IMG/VR virus record: IMGVR_UViG_3300037297_000066
Location: 372,001 to 436,000 of that record
Origin: a virus
Length of the DNA: 64,000 nucleotides
Strand: one strand, 5' to 3'
Shown one piece after another: positions 1 to 7,417 of the stretch. Positions within the stretch are counted from its first letter, which is position 1; every line of letters begins with the position of its first letter. The notes below the pieces were generated by a model, which saw only the letters and a list, made by a program, of their open reading frames with translations, ran no database searches and was not told the DNA's origin. The position numbers and the translations under genes are program-made.

Positions 1-170
1 TGTTTCCTGTAGCTACGGCAGATCAAGGAGACGTTGTTGCCTACGGGATCATGGATGCTCTGACAGCCGGCAACCTACTTTACTGGGCTAACTTGAACGT
101 TGCCTACCCTGTCCAAACCGACAACCAGTGGAAGTTCCCTGTAGGGACTCTTTTGGTGATCGAGGATTGA
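1..170 (+). CDS. 3' end of a phage tail-fibre/adhesin-like protein (partial)
   Basis: Open from the window edge to TGA at 168-170; the reading frame begins at base 3 and gives 55 codons. The visible C-terminus contains GIMDALTAGNLLYWANLN, then a short strand region ending FPVGTLLVIED. This resembles the end of the small beta-sandwich fibre/decoration proteins of many tailed phages (typical ending: xGLFDAxxGGNLLFWgxL, then sGDtxxFxaGxLxLtld). The resemblance is from memory of that family, not a search. A related ending occurs at 52730-53248. The next gene starts one base after the stop (TGATATG), so the two are probably co-translated. The N-terminus and total length cannot be seen. Confidence 0.6.
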   Translation, partial: FPVATADQGDVVAYGIMDALTAGNLLYWANLNVAYPVQTDNQWKFPVGTLLVIED

Positions 171-171
171 T

Positions 172-1197
172 ATGGCCCAAGCGACTATCCAGATCACTCA
201 AGGCGCAATCGTTGGCGGATCGGGGCAATCCATCATCGGCTTCGATACGACTACGGATGTGACCCTTACGGATGACGGTGGGGCAGGGGCCACCAGCTAC
301 CAATGGGAGGTTGTGTCCTATCCAGCTCCTCTAGCGTCCCCTCCAACCATCAATGACGATACAGACCAGGTGGCAACCATCACGGACGCGCTTCTTGATG
401 GGGTCTACGTGATACGTCTGACTCGGAATGACCCTGTGGACGGGGTCACGACCGATGTACGGTTCTTTGCGGTAGCCGACGAAGACGGGCTCAGCCTTCC
501 CTCATGGGGGATGAACCGTAACATGTCCAACGTGGGAGGATCCGTTGCTGCTCAGTTGGCTGGTTGGTTTGGTTCTGAGGCAGCGAGCACCAACGTTTTC
601 CTGGACGCCTACCTGCGAGACCTAAAAACCAAGGTCAAGCTAGTTCTTCCCGAAGCTCCCACGGACAATAGCAAGCTCACGTTCGCTTACAATGGGGGTT
701 CGGTCTTTGCTGCAGGGATCAGTATCATTGATCCCACGGGAGCACAGAACGGTCTCGTGCTCTCTCGGATAGAGTCTACGGAAGGGCTTGTCTTCCAAGC
801 GGGGGACATCACTGGGGCTGCGGGCAGTTCTGTGACTATCCAGGCTGGCTCTGTCTTGGCTGGGGACTTCAACGGGGGTGACGTGGTCATCTCTAGTGGA
901 GCGGGCAACGGGGCTGGAGTGGAAGGATCTGTCACCTTGAACGTGGCTTCTGCGGAGATGGTCAAGTGCAGTGCCGTAGGAATCGGCTTGTATGGGGCTG
1001 ACCCGGTTCCTCAGGCGGATGACCCGGGGGAGATTGTAGACAACACTGGGGGCTCCACAGCGGGTCCCTTGGAGGATGTGGGGGCGACTTTCAACCAGAC
1101 CACCCTCAATAACAACTTGGCTTTGTTGGCCGATGGGTTTAACAAGATACGAGCCATCCTCTCTGAAGGCTCGGGTGGGATGGGCGTCTGCAAATAG
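172..1197 (+). CDS. Tail/collar fibre-like structural protein with N-terminal Ig-like domain
   Basis: 341 aa. Residues ~1-105 form an Ig/PKD-like beta domain (SYQWEVVSYP... ending FFAVADEDGLSLPSWGMNRN). A collagen-like low-complexity beta region follows, rich in G, V and T. The C-terminal ~70 residues include IGLYGADPVPQ and a helical end (NNNLALLADGFNKIRAILS), a pattern common at the end of phage fibre proteins. The first ~130 residues have the same architecture as the start of the giant fibre at 53261: beta domain, a FxxxxDxDG/DDGDF linker, then a segment with NVGG. I infer a common domain that anchors both to the virion. ATG at 172 lies one base after the upstream stop. A hairpin follows the stop at 1199-1219. 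The exact location (collar, whisker or fibre) is not determined. Confidence 0.6.
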   Translation: MAQATIQITQGAIVGGSGQSIIGFDTTTDVTLTDDGGAGATSYQWEVVSYPAPLASPPTINDDTDQVATITDALLDGVYVIRLTRNDPVDGVTTDVRFFAVADEDGLSLPSWGMNRNMSNVGGSVAAQLAGWFGSEAASTNVFLDAYLRDLKTKVKLVLPEAPTDNSKLTFAYNGGSVFAAGISIIDPTGAQNGLVLSRIESTEGLVFQAGDITGAAGSSVTIQAGSVLAGDFNGGDVVISSGAGNGAGVEGSVTLNVASAEMVKCSAVGIGLYGADPVPQADDPGEIVDNTGGSTAGPLEDVGATFNQTTLNNNLALLADGFNKIRAILSEGSGGMGVCK

Positions 1198-1198
1198 C

Positions 1199-1219
1199 TT
1201 TTCAGGCTGAGCCTGAAAG
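1199..1219 (+). other. Intercistronic hairpin
   Basis: Perfect inverted repeat TTTCAGGC / GCCTGAAA with a TGA triloop (1208-1210), beginning two bases after the stop codon at 1195-1197. An outer T-G pair can extend the stem. No T-run follows, so a classical intrinsic terminator is unlikely. A role in mRNA processing or stability is an inference. Confidence 0.6.
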
Positions 1220-1244
1220 ATGAGCATCGAATCACGAGGTAATC

Positions 1245-1673
1245 ATGCCAAGTCTGCGCAAAATTGAAGTTCCCAAACCCTTGAAAATGGTCGTCAACAA
1301 AGAAGAACAAGAGTTCGGTCTTTTTGAGCTGATTGAGCACTTCGTGAGGACTCAGTCGGCTTACAACGACGATGGAGCGGGCATCAAGTCAGCTTTGGTT
1401 TTGCTGGACAGGATCGAAAAGGCCAGGAAGGAAGCCGAAGAGCTGAAGAAGAGTCTTTCAATGAAGGAAGACGGAGAGGAAGCGGCCCAGGAGCTCACGC
1501 CGAAGCCTATGATTTTGGATGAAGAAGACTACCAACGCCTTCTGAAGACGATCCAGAAGCCTCACAAGCTCCGCAACCAGATGACTGGCGAGATGGTGTC
1601 TGGGTACCCCATTACCCCGGCCCACATTTTCGGGGATTACATCAAGGCAGTCGAAGAGGCTGAGAAGATCTAG
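1245..1673 (+). CDS. Small predicted helical protein, function unknown
   Basis: 142 aa, highly charged and mostly alpha-helical in appearance, with Lys/Glu-rich stretches around residues 45-75 (KARKEAEELKKSLSMKEDGEE) that could form a coiled coil. The C-terminal half contains ITPAHIFGDYIKAVEEAEKI. ATG is preceded by GAGG with 5-base spacing, and the frame is well separated from its neighbours, so I consider it a real gene. I do not recognise the family. Its place between fibre-like and neck-like genes suggests a structural or chaperone role, but that is context only. Confidence 0.7.
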   Translation: MPSLRKIEVPKPLKMVVNKEEQEFGLFELIEHFVRTQSAYNDDGAGIKSALVLLDRIEKARKEAEELKKSLSMKEDGEEAAQELTPKPMILDEEDYQRLLKTIQKPHKLRNQMTGEMVSGYPITPAHIFGDYIKAVEEAEKI

Positions 1674-1682
1674 TGAGGGTAG

Positions 1683-2507
1683 ATGGCCTACGGGCAAGGT
1701 GAGTATGGGCAGATAGGGTACGGCGGCTCCTCTTTGGAGTCTGGCGGCCCTGCTCTGACTTTCTTTGATCCTTCAGAGGCCGAAGCCATCACTCAAGACG
1801 ACCCTTTGGAGTTCGTTGTTGAGTCTCCTGCTGAACTGGACGTCTTCAGTCTGAATCTAAGCCTGGGTGGGAAACAGGCTATCGTAGGTGGTGTGTTCCT
1901 CTCTGGGTATGAGGGGAGCATCACCTACGATCCTGAGACGAAAGTCGTCATCACCATAGAGAAACACCCTGACTTTCTGTCGAACACGGAAGTCAGCATC
2001 ACCATCACCGATCTGGCAGGGAACACAGATACCCTCGGGTACAACCTGTTGGTTCCCAATCCAATCGTTGGGCATGCAACCGTAACCGCTAGTCCAACGA
2101 TTGAGACCAGTGTTCCTGTTCGGGCCATTGTTTCGGACCCCAAGACTTTCTCGTACATGCAGAGGTTTCAACGGGGGGATCTGCCCATTCACTTCAGCAC
2201 GGCTCAGGGGTCCTATGTGCCGGCAACGGTCAGCTACACCCTCTACCAAGTCCGTGAGGATGGGACTCGGAAGCGGGTAGGGCCTCGTAACAGAGTTCCT
2301 GTGGCGGGGACCTTTGGGGAGTTCTATGTAACCGGAAGAGCTGGTGAAAGTGGACAGCCTGGGCGGTGGGTAGTCAAGTGGGAGTACCAGCGAAACTACT
2401 CATACCCCGTGGAAGAGAAAGAGATGGCATTTCAGGTCGTGGATGCAGCGACTTTGAACTGTCCTCTCGATACGACTCCACGTTGCAGAAGGTACGGGTG
2501 GAACTGA
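1683..2507 (+). CDS. Ig-like structural protein with Gly/Tyr-rich N-terminus
   Basis: 274 aa. The N-terminus is a Gly/Tyr-rich tail (MAYGQGEYGQIGYGG), a feature shared with the protein starting at 63051 (MSGGGYGGGAWGG). Residues ~25-130 look like a bacterial Ig-like (SbsA/Big type) fold, with VSITITDLAGNTDTLGY typical of its last strands. The C-terminal domain (~130-262) ends with WVVKWEYQR... and FQVVD, and is similar to the N-terminal domain of the protein at 2906 (VRWFFRE ... EFSVID). This looks like a virion surface or collar protein. The stop overlaps the next start (TGATG at 2505-2509), implying translational coupling. Confidence 0.6.
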   Translation: MAYGQGEYGQIGYGGSSLESGGPALTFFDPSEAEAITQDDPLEFVVESPAELDVFSLNLSLGGKQAIVGGVFLSGYEGSITYDPETKVVITIEKHPDFLSNTEVSITITDLAGNTDTLGYNLLVPNPIVGHATVTASPTIETSVPVRAIVSDPKTFSYMQRFQRGDLPIHFSTAQGSYVPATVSYTLYQVREDGTRKRVGPRNRVPVAGTFGEFYVTGRAGESGQPGRWVVKWEYQRNYSYPVEEKEMAFQVVDAATLNCPLDTTPRCRRYGWN

Positions 2508-2902
2508 TGGATAACCTCTCCAAGCGAATCGCATTTCGTTACCAGGAGGCCAACAGCCCCCTCAACCAAGACTTCTGGATGTCTCAAGACGACATACGGG
2601 AGCTCTGCCCAGCCTGTGCTGACCGGATGGCTTCGTTGAACATCCGACAGGTCAGGGCCTCGGTCTTCTTCTCCAATGCCTCTGAGCTGGCAGGTCTGAA
2701 GACAGCCAAAGGGTGGAAGTCTCTTCCCAAAGGGTGGACTCAAGACTCTCTCAAGAGCATGTGGGAGACCATCACTGGGGACGTGAAGCACAAAGTCACG
2801 AAGTGCATCAAGAAGATGGAGGGCAAGGTCGATGACCCTGGGGCCTTCTGCGCTTCGTTGGCTGACAAGATGGAGCCTGGGTGGAGAAGCCGTAGGGACT
2901 AA
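2507..2902 (+). CDS. Small protein with conserved KCxxKMxGKxDDPxAFC motif
   Basis: 131 aa from ATG at 2507, which overlaps the upstream stop. An in-frame ATG at 2366 would add 47 residues read antisense to the conserved end of the previous gene's frame, so I reject that start. The C-terminal third carries KCIKKMEGKVDDPGAFCASL and ends EPGWRSRRD. This KC...M.GK.DDP.AFC signature occurs in small proteins and protein tails of many environmental phages, as far as I recall; its function is unknown to me. An earlier CPAC pair (residues ~35-38) could bind metal together with other cysteines. The location in the neck cluster suggests a virion-associated role. Confidence 0.6.
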   Translation: MDNLSKRIAFRYQEANSPLNQDFWMSQDDIRELCPACADRMASLNIRQVRASVFFSNASELAGLKTAKGWKSLPKGWTQDSLKSMWETITGDVKHKVTKCIKKMEGKVDDPGAFCASLADKMEPGWRSRRD

Positions 2903-2905
2903 TCG

Positions 2906-3799
2906 ATGTCAGTCGCATTCTACAGAGGGCAACAGCTGGGTTGTGAAGACCTGAACATCTACCTGGAGAACGCCTCTGGGACTCCTACCAATGCGGCCGA
3001 GATCTGGTACTCCCTTCACGATGTGACCACGGGGCAAGAGGTGTTGTTGGGGGTTCCTCGTCGATCTCCTGTCAACCCTTCCGTGGGGCACTACTACGCT
3101 AGTGTGATCATCCCTCTTGATGCGAACATTGGGAACTACCGGGTGAGGTGGTTCTTCCGGGAAACGGTGGGGGGTCCCATTCACGAAGTGGTCCAGGAAT
3201 TCTCGGTCATCGACAAGGCAACGTGTCCTACCACTTCCTACACGGATTGTGAGACGGACATGATTCGTAGGTTGAGGATTCTGCTCCGAGACAACAATCC
3301 TGACCGAAACTACCATTTCAGACCCCCTACCCACGAAGCCACGATCAACCAGTACAACCAGGTCTTCGGATTCATTTGGGAGGATGAGGAGCTTCAGGAG
3401 TACCTGGCTAGGGGCATGGACATGATCATTGCTGCCCCGCCCAGGACTCCCTTCGCTTCCTGTGATCAGCTGGTGCAGTGTCGCCCTGAGTGGAGGACTC
3501 TCCTACTCAATGGGGCTATGATCCATGCTCTCTTGGCCTTGCAGATCAACTGGATTGCTGACGAATTCGACTACAGCATCGGGGGCGTGAGTCTGACCAT
3601 CGACAAGTCGAGCAAGTACGAGAGCGCCTACAACAGTGTCAAAGACATGTTCAATGACCAGTTGGAAAAGGCCAAAAGCACGGTCAAGATCGTTCGAGGA
3701 CTGCAGCAGCCTCGCTACGGTATCGGAATTCGCTCGTCTTTCGGCCCTTACACAGGTCGGGGTGTGTTGAGTCCTCGAAAGTTTGTAGGTTTCGGTTGA
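2906..3799 (+). CDS. Putative neck/head-tail connector protein with N-terminal Ig-like domain
   Basis: 297 aa. Residues ~1-105 are a beta-sandwich related to the C-terminal domain of the protein at 1683. From ~110 on there is a mixed helical domain: IRRLRILLRDNNPDRNYHFRP, then a long hydrophobic helix (LLNGAMIHALLALQINWIADEF), then LTIDKSSKYESAY, and a basic tail with QQPRYGIGIRSS. The helical half has the look of a virion connector protein packing against portal or neck. I cannot name the family, so connector is an inference from position and appearance. The stop is followed within a few bases by a strong hairpin (3802-3824). Confidence 0.5.
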   Translation: MSVAFYRGQQLGCEDLNIYLENASGTPTNAAEIWYSLHDVTTGQEVLLGVPRRSPVNPSVGHYYASVIIPLDANIGNYRVRWFFRETVGGPIHEVVQEFSVIDKATCPTTSYTDCETDMIRRLRILLRDNNPDRNYHFRPPTHEATINQYNQVFGFIWEDEELQEYLARGMDMIIAAPPRTPFASCDQLVQCRPEWRTLLLNGAMIHALLALQINWIADEFDYSIGGVSLTIDKSSKYESAYNSVKDMFNDQLEKAKSTVKIVRGLQQPRYGIGIRSSFGPYTGRGVLSPRKFVGFG

Positions 3800-3801
3800 T
3801 A

Positions 3802-3824
3802 CCTAACCCCTTTGTGGGGTAAGG
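3802..3824 (+). promoter_or_regulatory. Hairpin overlapping the ribosome-binding site of the next gene
   Basis: CCTAACCCC and GGGGTAAGG pair as a 9-bp stem with one A-A mismatch around a 5-base TTTGT loop. The 3' arm contains the only purine-rich Shine-Dalgarno candidate (GGGG/AAGG) for the ATG at 3832. A folded stem should therefore hide the ribosome-binding site. The structure is directly visible; the regulatory effect is inferred. Confidence 0.55.
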
Positions 3825-3831
3825 CTTTCGT

Positions 3832-4167
3832 ATGCCCGATGAGTCCAAGAAGAAACTGACTGTCAAAGATCCTGTTCCTAAGGAAGTGCTGGTTGTGTTG
3901 GAGCAGCTGGCTAAGGCTCGGGGGTCCTTGGCTGACCAGCTACTGGAGATGGAGCAGCGGAGGATCACTTTTTTGGCAGCTGCCAAAAGGGTTGAAGACC
4001 AGCGGAAAGCAGTTTTCGAGGAGATCTTGACTTCCCGAGGGCTGGCTCCCGGGACCCCTGTTAACATCTCCAGCTCGACTGGTGAGATCACTCTGACGAG
4101 CCCTCCTGAGGGAGGTCATCCAGAGGAAACGTCTTCGGAGGAAACGCCTTCGGAGAAAACGCGCTGA
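3832..4167 (+). CDS. Small coiled-coil protein with acidic repeat tail, unknown
   Basis: 111 aa. Residues ~15-70 are strongly helical with heptad-like hydrophobic spacing (VLVVLEQLAKARGSLADQL, then LEMEQRRITFLAAAKRVEDQ), suggesting a coiled coil. The C-terminal ~25 residues are a disordered Glu/Thr/Ser tail made by a short near-repeat (EETSSEETPSEKTR; about 15 bp at DNA level). The Shine-Dalgarno region is inside the hairpin at 3802-3824. Family unknown; small coiled-coil proteins in neck clusters may be scaffolding or chaperone-like, but nothing in the sequence proves this. Confidence 0.65.
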   Translation: MPDESKKKLTVKDPVPKEVLVVLEQLAKARGSLADQLLEMEQRRITFLAAAKRVEDQRKAVFEEILTSRGLAPGTPVNISSSTGEITLTSPPEGGHPEETSSEETPSEKTR

Positions 4168-4184
4168 GTGAGCTTTCCTTTTTT

Positions 4185-4205
4185 GGATTCCCTTGAGGGG
4201 AATCC
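4185..4205 (+). promoter_or_regulatory. Perfect 8-bp hairpin abutting the start codon at 4206
   Basis: GGATTCCC (4185-4192) pairs perfectly with GGGAATCC (4198-4205) around a TTGAG loop, and the ATG begins at the next base. The Shine-Dalgarno candidate GAGGGG (4195-4200) is half in the loop and half in the stem. A T-rich run (TTTCCTTTTTT) precedes it. This resembles a translational operator; that function is inferred. Confidence 0.6.
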
Positions 4206-5582
4206 ATGCCCTACGCTACTCAGCGAGACAGAGATCCGCACCAGCTGGAAATTGAGAGCTCCCCTTACCCGGTCTCTCCGTTGAATTTGTCCATGACTTC
4301 TGGCTACGAGCCGGGGGTCATCAATTTGACGTGGGATGACGCGGCCCAACTGTTTCAGAATTCTCGGTTTCAGATCATCGGGGTCAACGTTTGGAGGTCT
4401 TTCGACAGCGAGTTCGGTCCTTACGATCGGGTCACGACCTTGCCGGTGGGATCTAATTTCTGGCAGGACCGTACAGACAACGTGCTGATTCCAGCTGAGG
4501 ATGTTTCGGATTCGTTCATCCTCAGAGGAGTTAACTCGACCGGATCGGACTACGGTAGGTACGTATTTCAGACCCAGTATCCTATCGTGAAGGCAGGTTC
4601 CCAGGCGATACCGGCAAACAGTCCTGATGATGTGTTGGTGATGGTGGATGGGGTCCAGGCTCGGGTAAAGCGAGTTGATGGGTTCGCCAAAGAAGTCGAG
4701 CTGGATACCACCAAATACTACAACACCGAGAAGCAGAACCAGGATACCCCTGTCTATCCGGGGGACAACAGCGTGGTCACCTGTGCCTATCGGTACAACC
4801 GAACGCTTCTGAAGACAGACCTAGCACAAAGGGTCTTCTACAGAGTTACCACGGTAGGTCTTCCTGAGGCTTCTGATCTGTCGGCCGCTTGTTGTGAGGA
4901 TCTTCGGGAGACGCCTTTGGAGCGGGCTCCTGTGACCAGCACCTCAGAGATTGAGAAGCTGGACTACATCTGGAGGGAAGGTATTCGACGCAATCGTTGG
5001 ATTCTGTTCCAGGGGGGCGAGCGAGTGAAGGTCTTCATCAAGAAGCATGTAGGGCCTATTTGCCCATGCCGAGGTCCTCACTACGAGAGTTTTCATCAGC
5101 CCAAGAATGATTGCGAGCTGTGTTTTGGGGCGGGTATTTTGGGAGGGTATGAAGGCCCCTACGATATCATCATTGCTCCTGACGATGCTGAGCGTAGGAT
5201 TGCTCAACGGGACGTTGGTCGAACCGTGGAACATACCTACGAGGTCTGGACGGGTCCTTCCCCTCTCCTAAGCCAGAGAGACTTCTTGGTTAAGATCAAC
5301 GGGGAGCGCTACTCAATTGGAGCCGTACGGTTTCCGTCCAATCGAGGAATGGTGTTGCAGCAGCATTTCAATATCAGCCGTTTGGACGAACAGGACATTC
5401 GTTACAGGGTCCGGGTAACGGCTCCTTGTGGGGTGTCTGCCAACGTGGCGGGAGTTGGTCGAGCTCTTCCTGGCATACCTCCTGGCAGTAATGCGTCTGT
5501 CCCCCTCACTGAGAAGTGCAACATTCCTAATGAGCGTGAGATCAGAGGCCGCACTGTGACCTGGAAGAACATCACGTTCTGA
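4206..5582 (+). CDS. Virion structural protein with Cys-rich zinc-binding-like insert
   Basis: 458 aa. Residues ~20-110 look like a fibronectin III-type domain (GVINLTWDDA ... GVNVWRSFDSEFGPY). A beta domain of the recurring VMVDGVQARVKRVDG type follows at ~140-210. Residues ~250-330 contain IWREGIRRNRWILFQGGERV and a Cys-rich stretch with CPC and CELC pairs about 17 residues apart, ending CFGAGILGGYEGPYDIIIAP, which could coordinate zinc. A C-terminal beta domain follows. I do not know a functional name. The neighbourhood (neck, head-tail joining) suggests a collar or adaptor subunit. The start at 4206 is fixed by the hairpin immediately upstream, although that hairpin would partly mask the ribosome-binding site. 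Confidence 0.55.
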   Translation: MPYATQRDRDPHQLEIESSPYPVSPLNLSMTSGYEPGVINLTWDDAAQLFQNSRFQIIGVNVWRSFDSEFGPYDRVTTLPVGSNFWQDRTDNVLIPAEDVSDSFILRGVNSTGSDYGRYVFQTQYPIVKAGSQAIPANSPDDVLVMVDGVQARVKRVDGFAKEVELDTTKYYNTEKQNQDTPVYPGDNSVVTCAYRYNRTLLKTDLAQRVFYRVTTVGLPEASDLSAACCEDLRETPLERAPVTSTSEIEKLDYIWREGIRRNRWILFQGGERVKVFIKKHVGPICPCRGPHYESFHQPKNDCELCFGAGILGGYEGPYDIIIAPDDAERRIAQRDVGRTVEHTYEVWTGPSPLLSQRDFLVKINGERYSIGAVRFPSNRGMVLQQHFNISRLDEQDIRYRVRVTAPCGVSANVAGVGRALPGIPPGSNASVPLTEKCNIPNEREIRGRTVTWKNITF

Positions 5583-5588
5583 TTACCT

Positions 5589-6101
5589 ATGCGGCCTCCT
5601 AAAGTCAAAGTTGGCCGAGTCAACCTCAAGCCTTTGCTCCCTCCCGGGAGTCTGGAGACATTTGATGCTCAGAAGGTCCTTCGGTCTATTTCCAGGGAGG
5701 TGGTGAAGCAGCTCAGAGACAAAATCCTTCAGGAGCCTTTCTCGGACCGGGCCAAAGTAGCGTTGAGCAAGGCCATAGGTGTCACGGTGGGGCCCCGGAG
5801 CATCACTATCACAGCCAAGCACCCGGCCTTCAAGCCTCTACTGGAGGGACGCAAAGCCAGACAGATGACCTGGTTGACCAAGGCTAAGCGCCCCATTCCC
5901 ATCATCACAGAGGACGGTGAGCTGATCTTTCGTTCGGCTACTCCTCGATCGATGCAGAGGGGCAGTTGGTATCATCCTGGAAGGTCTCCCACGACTGTCA
6001 TTGAGCGTGCCCGAAAGGAGGCTCGAAAGAGCGTAAAGAAGAGAATAGTCAAGGCTTTAGCTAGCCACGTACGTAAGACGTACAAGAAGGGATCCAGATG
6101 A
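5589..6101 (+). CDS. Putative head-tail joining/tail completion protein (HK97 gp10-like)
   Basis: 170 aa, very basic at the C-terminus (RARKEARKSVKKRIVKALAS). Residues 10-60 form a helix (VVKQLRDKILQEPF). Then comes a beta region with ITITAKHPAFKPLLEGRKA, followed by IPIITEDGELIFRSA and WYHPGRSP. The W-x-H-PG-x-x-P element followed by a terminal basic helix is the pattern I associate with HK97 gp10-type completion proteins and minor tail proteins. That assignment rests on pattern memory, not a search. It sits in the expected place upstream of the sheath. The next ATG begins two bases beyond the stop codon. Confidence 0.5.
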   Translation: MRPPKVKVGRVNLKPLLPPGSLETFDAQKVLRSISREVVKQLRDKILQEPFSDRAKVALSKAIGVTVGPRSITITAKHPAFKPLLEGRKARQMTWLTKAKRPIPIITEDGELIFRSATPRSMQRGSWYHPGRSPTTVIERARKEARKSVKKRIVKALASHVRKTYKKGSR

Positions 6102-6102
6102 A

Positions 6103-6654
6103 ATGAGTGGTGGTATGGTTGTTTTGGGCAACGTCACGGGGACTCACTTGATAGAGGATATTCAGGTGTCTGTGCCTTATCAGGTGGCTGTGACGCTCAC
6201 ACAAGAAGACGTTGTAAGGTCTCGTGACTTGTGGGTTGCTCTTCAGCAGAGGTTCATAGTCAAGCTCCGAGATTTTCGTCAGGTACCGAATCCTCCTAGA
6301 TCGAATAATGCAACCTCGGCAGATTCTTCAGATCTGTTGAGACTGCAAGAGGAGAATCGGAAGCTTCAATCCGAGCTGAGGCAGTCGAATCAGCGGACCG
6401 ATGGTCTCGAATACAAGCTGGATGCCATCCTAGCGGCCCTAGGAAAGCTTTCTACGGTATCCCCTAGGGGAGAGACCGCTCCCGTTGAAAAGCCTCTCAG
6501 TGAGGCTGTGGGGGGTGACACGCCCATGTTCCTTCCGGAGTTTTCAGGGACTGAGTCGGAGGCTCGTATCAAGGTCAAAACTCAGCAGGAGGAGAGTGGC
6601 AGGGTACAGGAGGCGGCCGCTCTGCTGAGGAGGCTTCGCCAGCAAGAGAAGTGA
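6103..6654 (+). CDS. Coiled-coil structural protein, unknown
   Basis: 183 aa. Residues 1-55 are mixed (VLGNVTGTHLIEDIQVSV..., then a helix RSRDLWVALQQRF). Residues ~72-112 form a clear coiled coil (LLRLQEENRKLQSELRQSN, continuing to LDAILAALGKL). A proline/glycine-rich linker (~115-155) leads to a second charged helix at the C-terminus (QEAAALLRRLRQQEK). It is nearly contiguous with the preceding gene. No family recognised. It may be an oligomeric neck or assembly factor; that is context-based. Confidence 0.6.
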   Translation: MSGGMVVLGNVTGTHLIEDIQVSVPYQVAVTLTQEDVVRSRDLWVALQQRFIVKLRDFRQVPNPPRSNNATSADSSDLLRLQEENRKLQSELRQSNQRTDGLEYKLDAILAALGKLSTVSPRGETAPVEKPLSEAVGGDTPMFLPEFSGTESEARIKVKTQQEESGRVQEAAALLRRLRQQEK

Positions 6655-6689
6655 TTCTTTTGATAGCGTTGGAATGACAGAGGTACGTT

Positions 6690-7382
6690 ATGGATCCCAA
6701 ATGGAAGGCTGTTTCCGTCCCTACCAGCAAGACGGCTTGTTCCTGTGACTCTGGAAAAGCTAAATGGCCTTCCAGTTTGGAGGCAGTGTGGCAGAATCCC
6801 ACTGCTTACGACGCTTTGGAGGACGGCCCTTCCTACATGCCCACGAAGACAGCCAGTACAACGGATCGGGCGGCTGTAGCCCGAATGGTTCAGGCCAATA
6901 CGTACGCTGGGCAAAAGTTGGCTGACGAGGTGGGGGGAACCAGGTTAGTATCTCTGCTGACGGTCATGAAGGCTTTGTACCTGATCCACCAGACTCATCA
7001 CTGGAGGACCAACGGGGCGTCCTACTATGCGGACCATTTGTTGTTCCAGCGGATCTACGAAGAGTCTCTGGAGTACATCGATGGGATGGCAGAGCGGGCT
7101 ATAGGGACGTCAAACAACCCTTGGGTGATCTGTCCTATGAAGTTGGCCAAAGGTCAGCTCAATGTCGTACACTTCTTCTGTGAGGGCAATTCTCAACCGA
7201 GCCCTGAGCAAATGGTCAACATCAGCCTCAAAGCGGAGCTGGCTTTCTTGGCTTTTCTGAAGCAGGTTGTAGAGGCTATGAGGCAAGAGGGAAGCTCGAC
7301 GGATGGCGTTGAGGACCTGATTCAGGGAACCGCCAGTAAGCATGAAGAGTTCGTTTACCTGCTGCAGCAGCGGTCCAGGTAA
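6690..7382 (+). CDS. Dps-like ferritin-fold protein
   Basis: 230 aa. Residues ~61-225 match the Dps/ferritin-like four-helix pattern. The core LIHQTHHWRTNGASYYADH then LLFQRIYEESLEYIDGMAER aligns without gaps to the E. coli Dps ferroxidase region as I remember it. H104 matches H51, H116 matches H63, D131 matches D78 and E135 matches E82, while Dps D67 is replaced by Q120. Most iron ligands are therefore present. The N-terminal ~60 residues are an unrelated extension with two cysteines (CSC). Dps proteins form 12-mers that oxidise iron and bind DNA. Here the gene lies between virion genes and just upstream of an actin-like ATPase, so a virion or assembly role is possible. Start chosen at 6690 with AGAGG 6 bases upstream. 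Confidence 0.75.
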   Translation: MDPKWKAVSVPTSKTACSCDSGKAKWPSSLEAVWQNPTAYDALEDGPSYMPTKTASTTDRAAVARMVQANTYAGQKLADEVGGTRLVSLLTVMKALYLIHQTHHWRTNGASYYADHLLFQRIYEESLEYIDGMAERAIGTSNNPWVICPMKLAKGQLNVVHFFCEGNSQPSPEQMVNISLKAELAFLAFLKQVVEAMRQEGSSTDGVEDLIQGTASKHEEFVYLLQQRSR

Positions 7383-7417
7383 AATCCAAATCCAGAATAC
7401 ATCAGACGAGGATACAG

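Noticed and set aside
2366-2506. Upstream in-frame ATG extending the 131-aa protein to 178 aa
   Set aside because: The extension lies wholly inside the conserved end of the gene at 1683 in another frame and has no domain-like character; ATG 2507 overlaps the upstream stop in the TGATG manner used elsewhere in this window.
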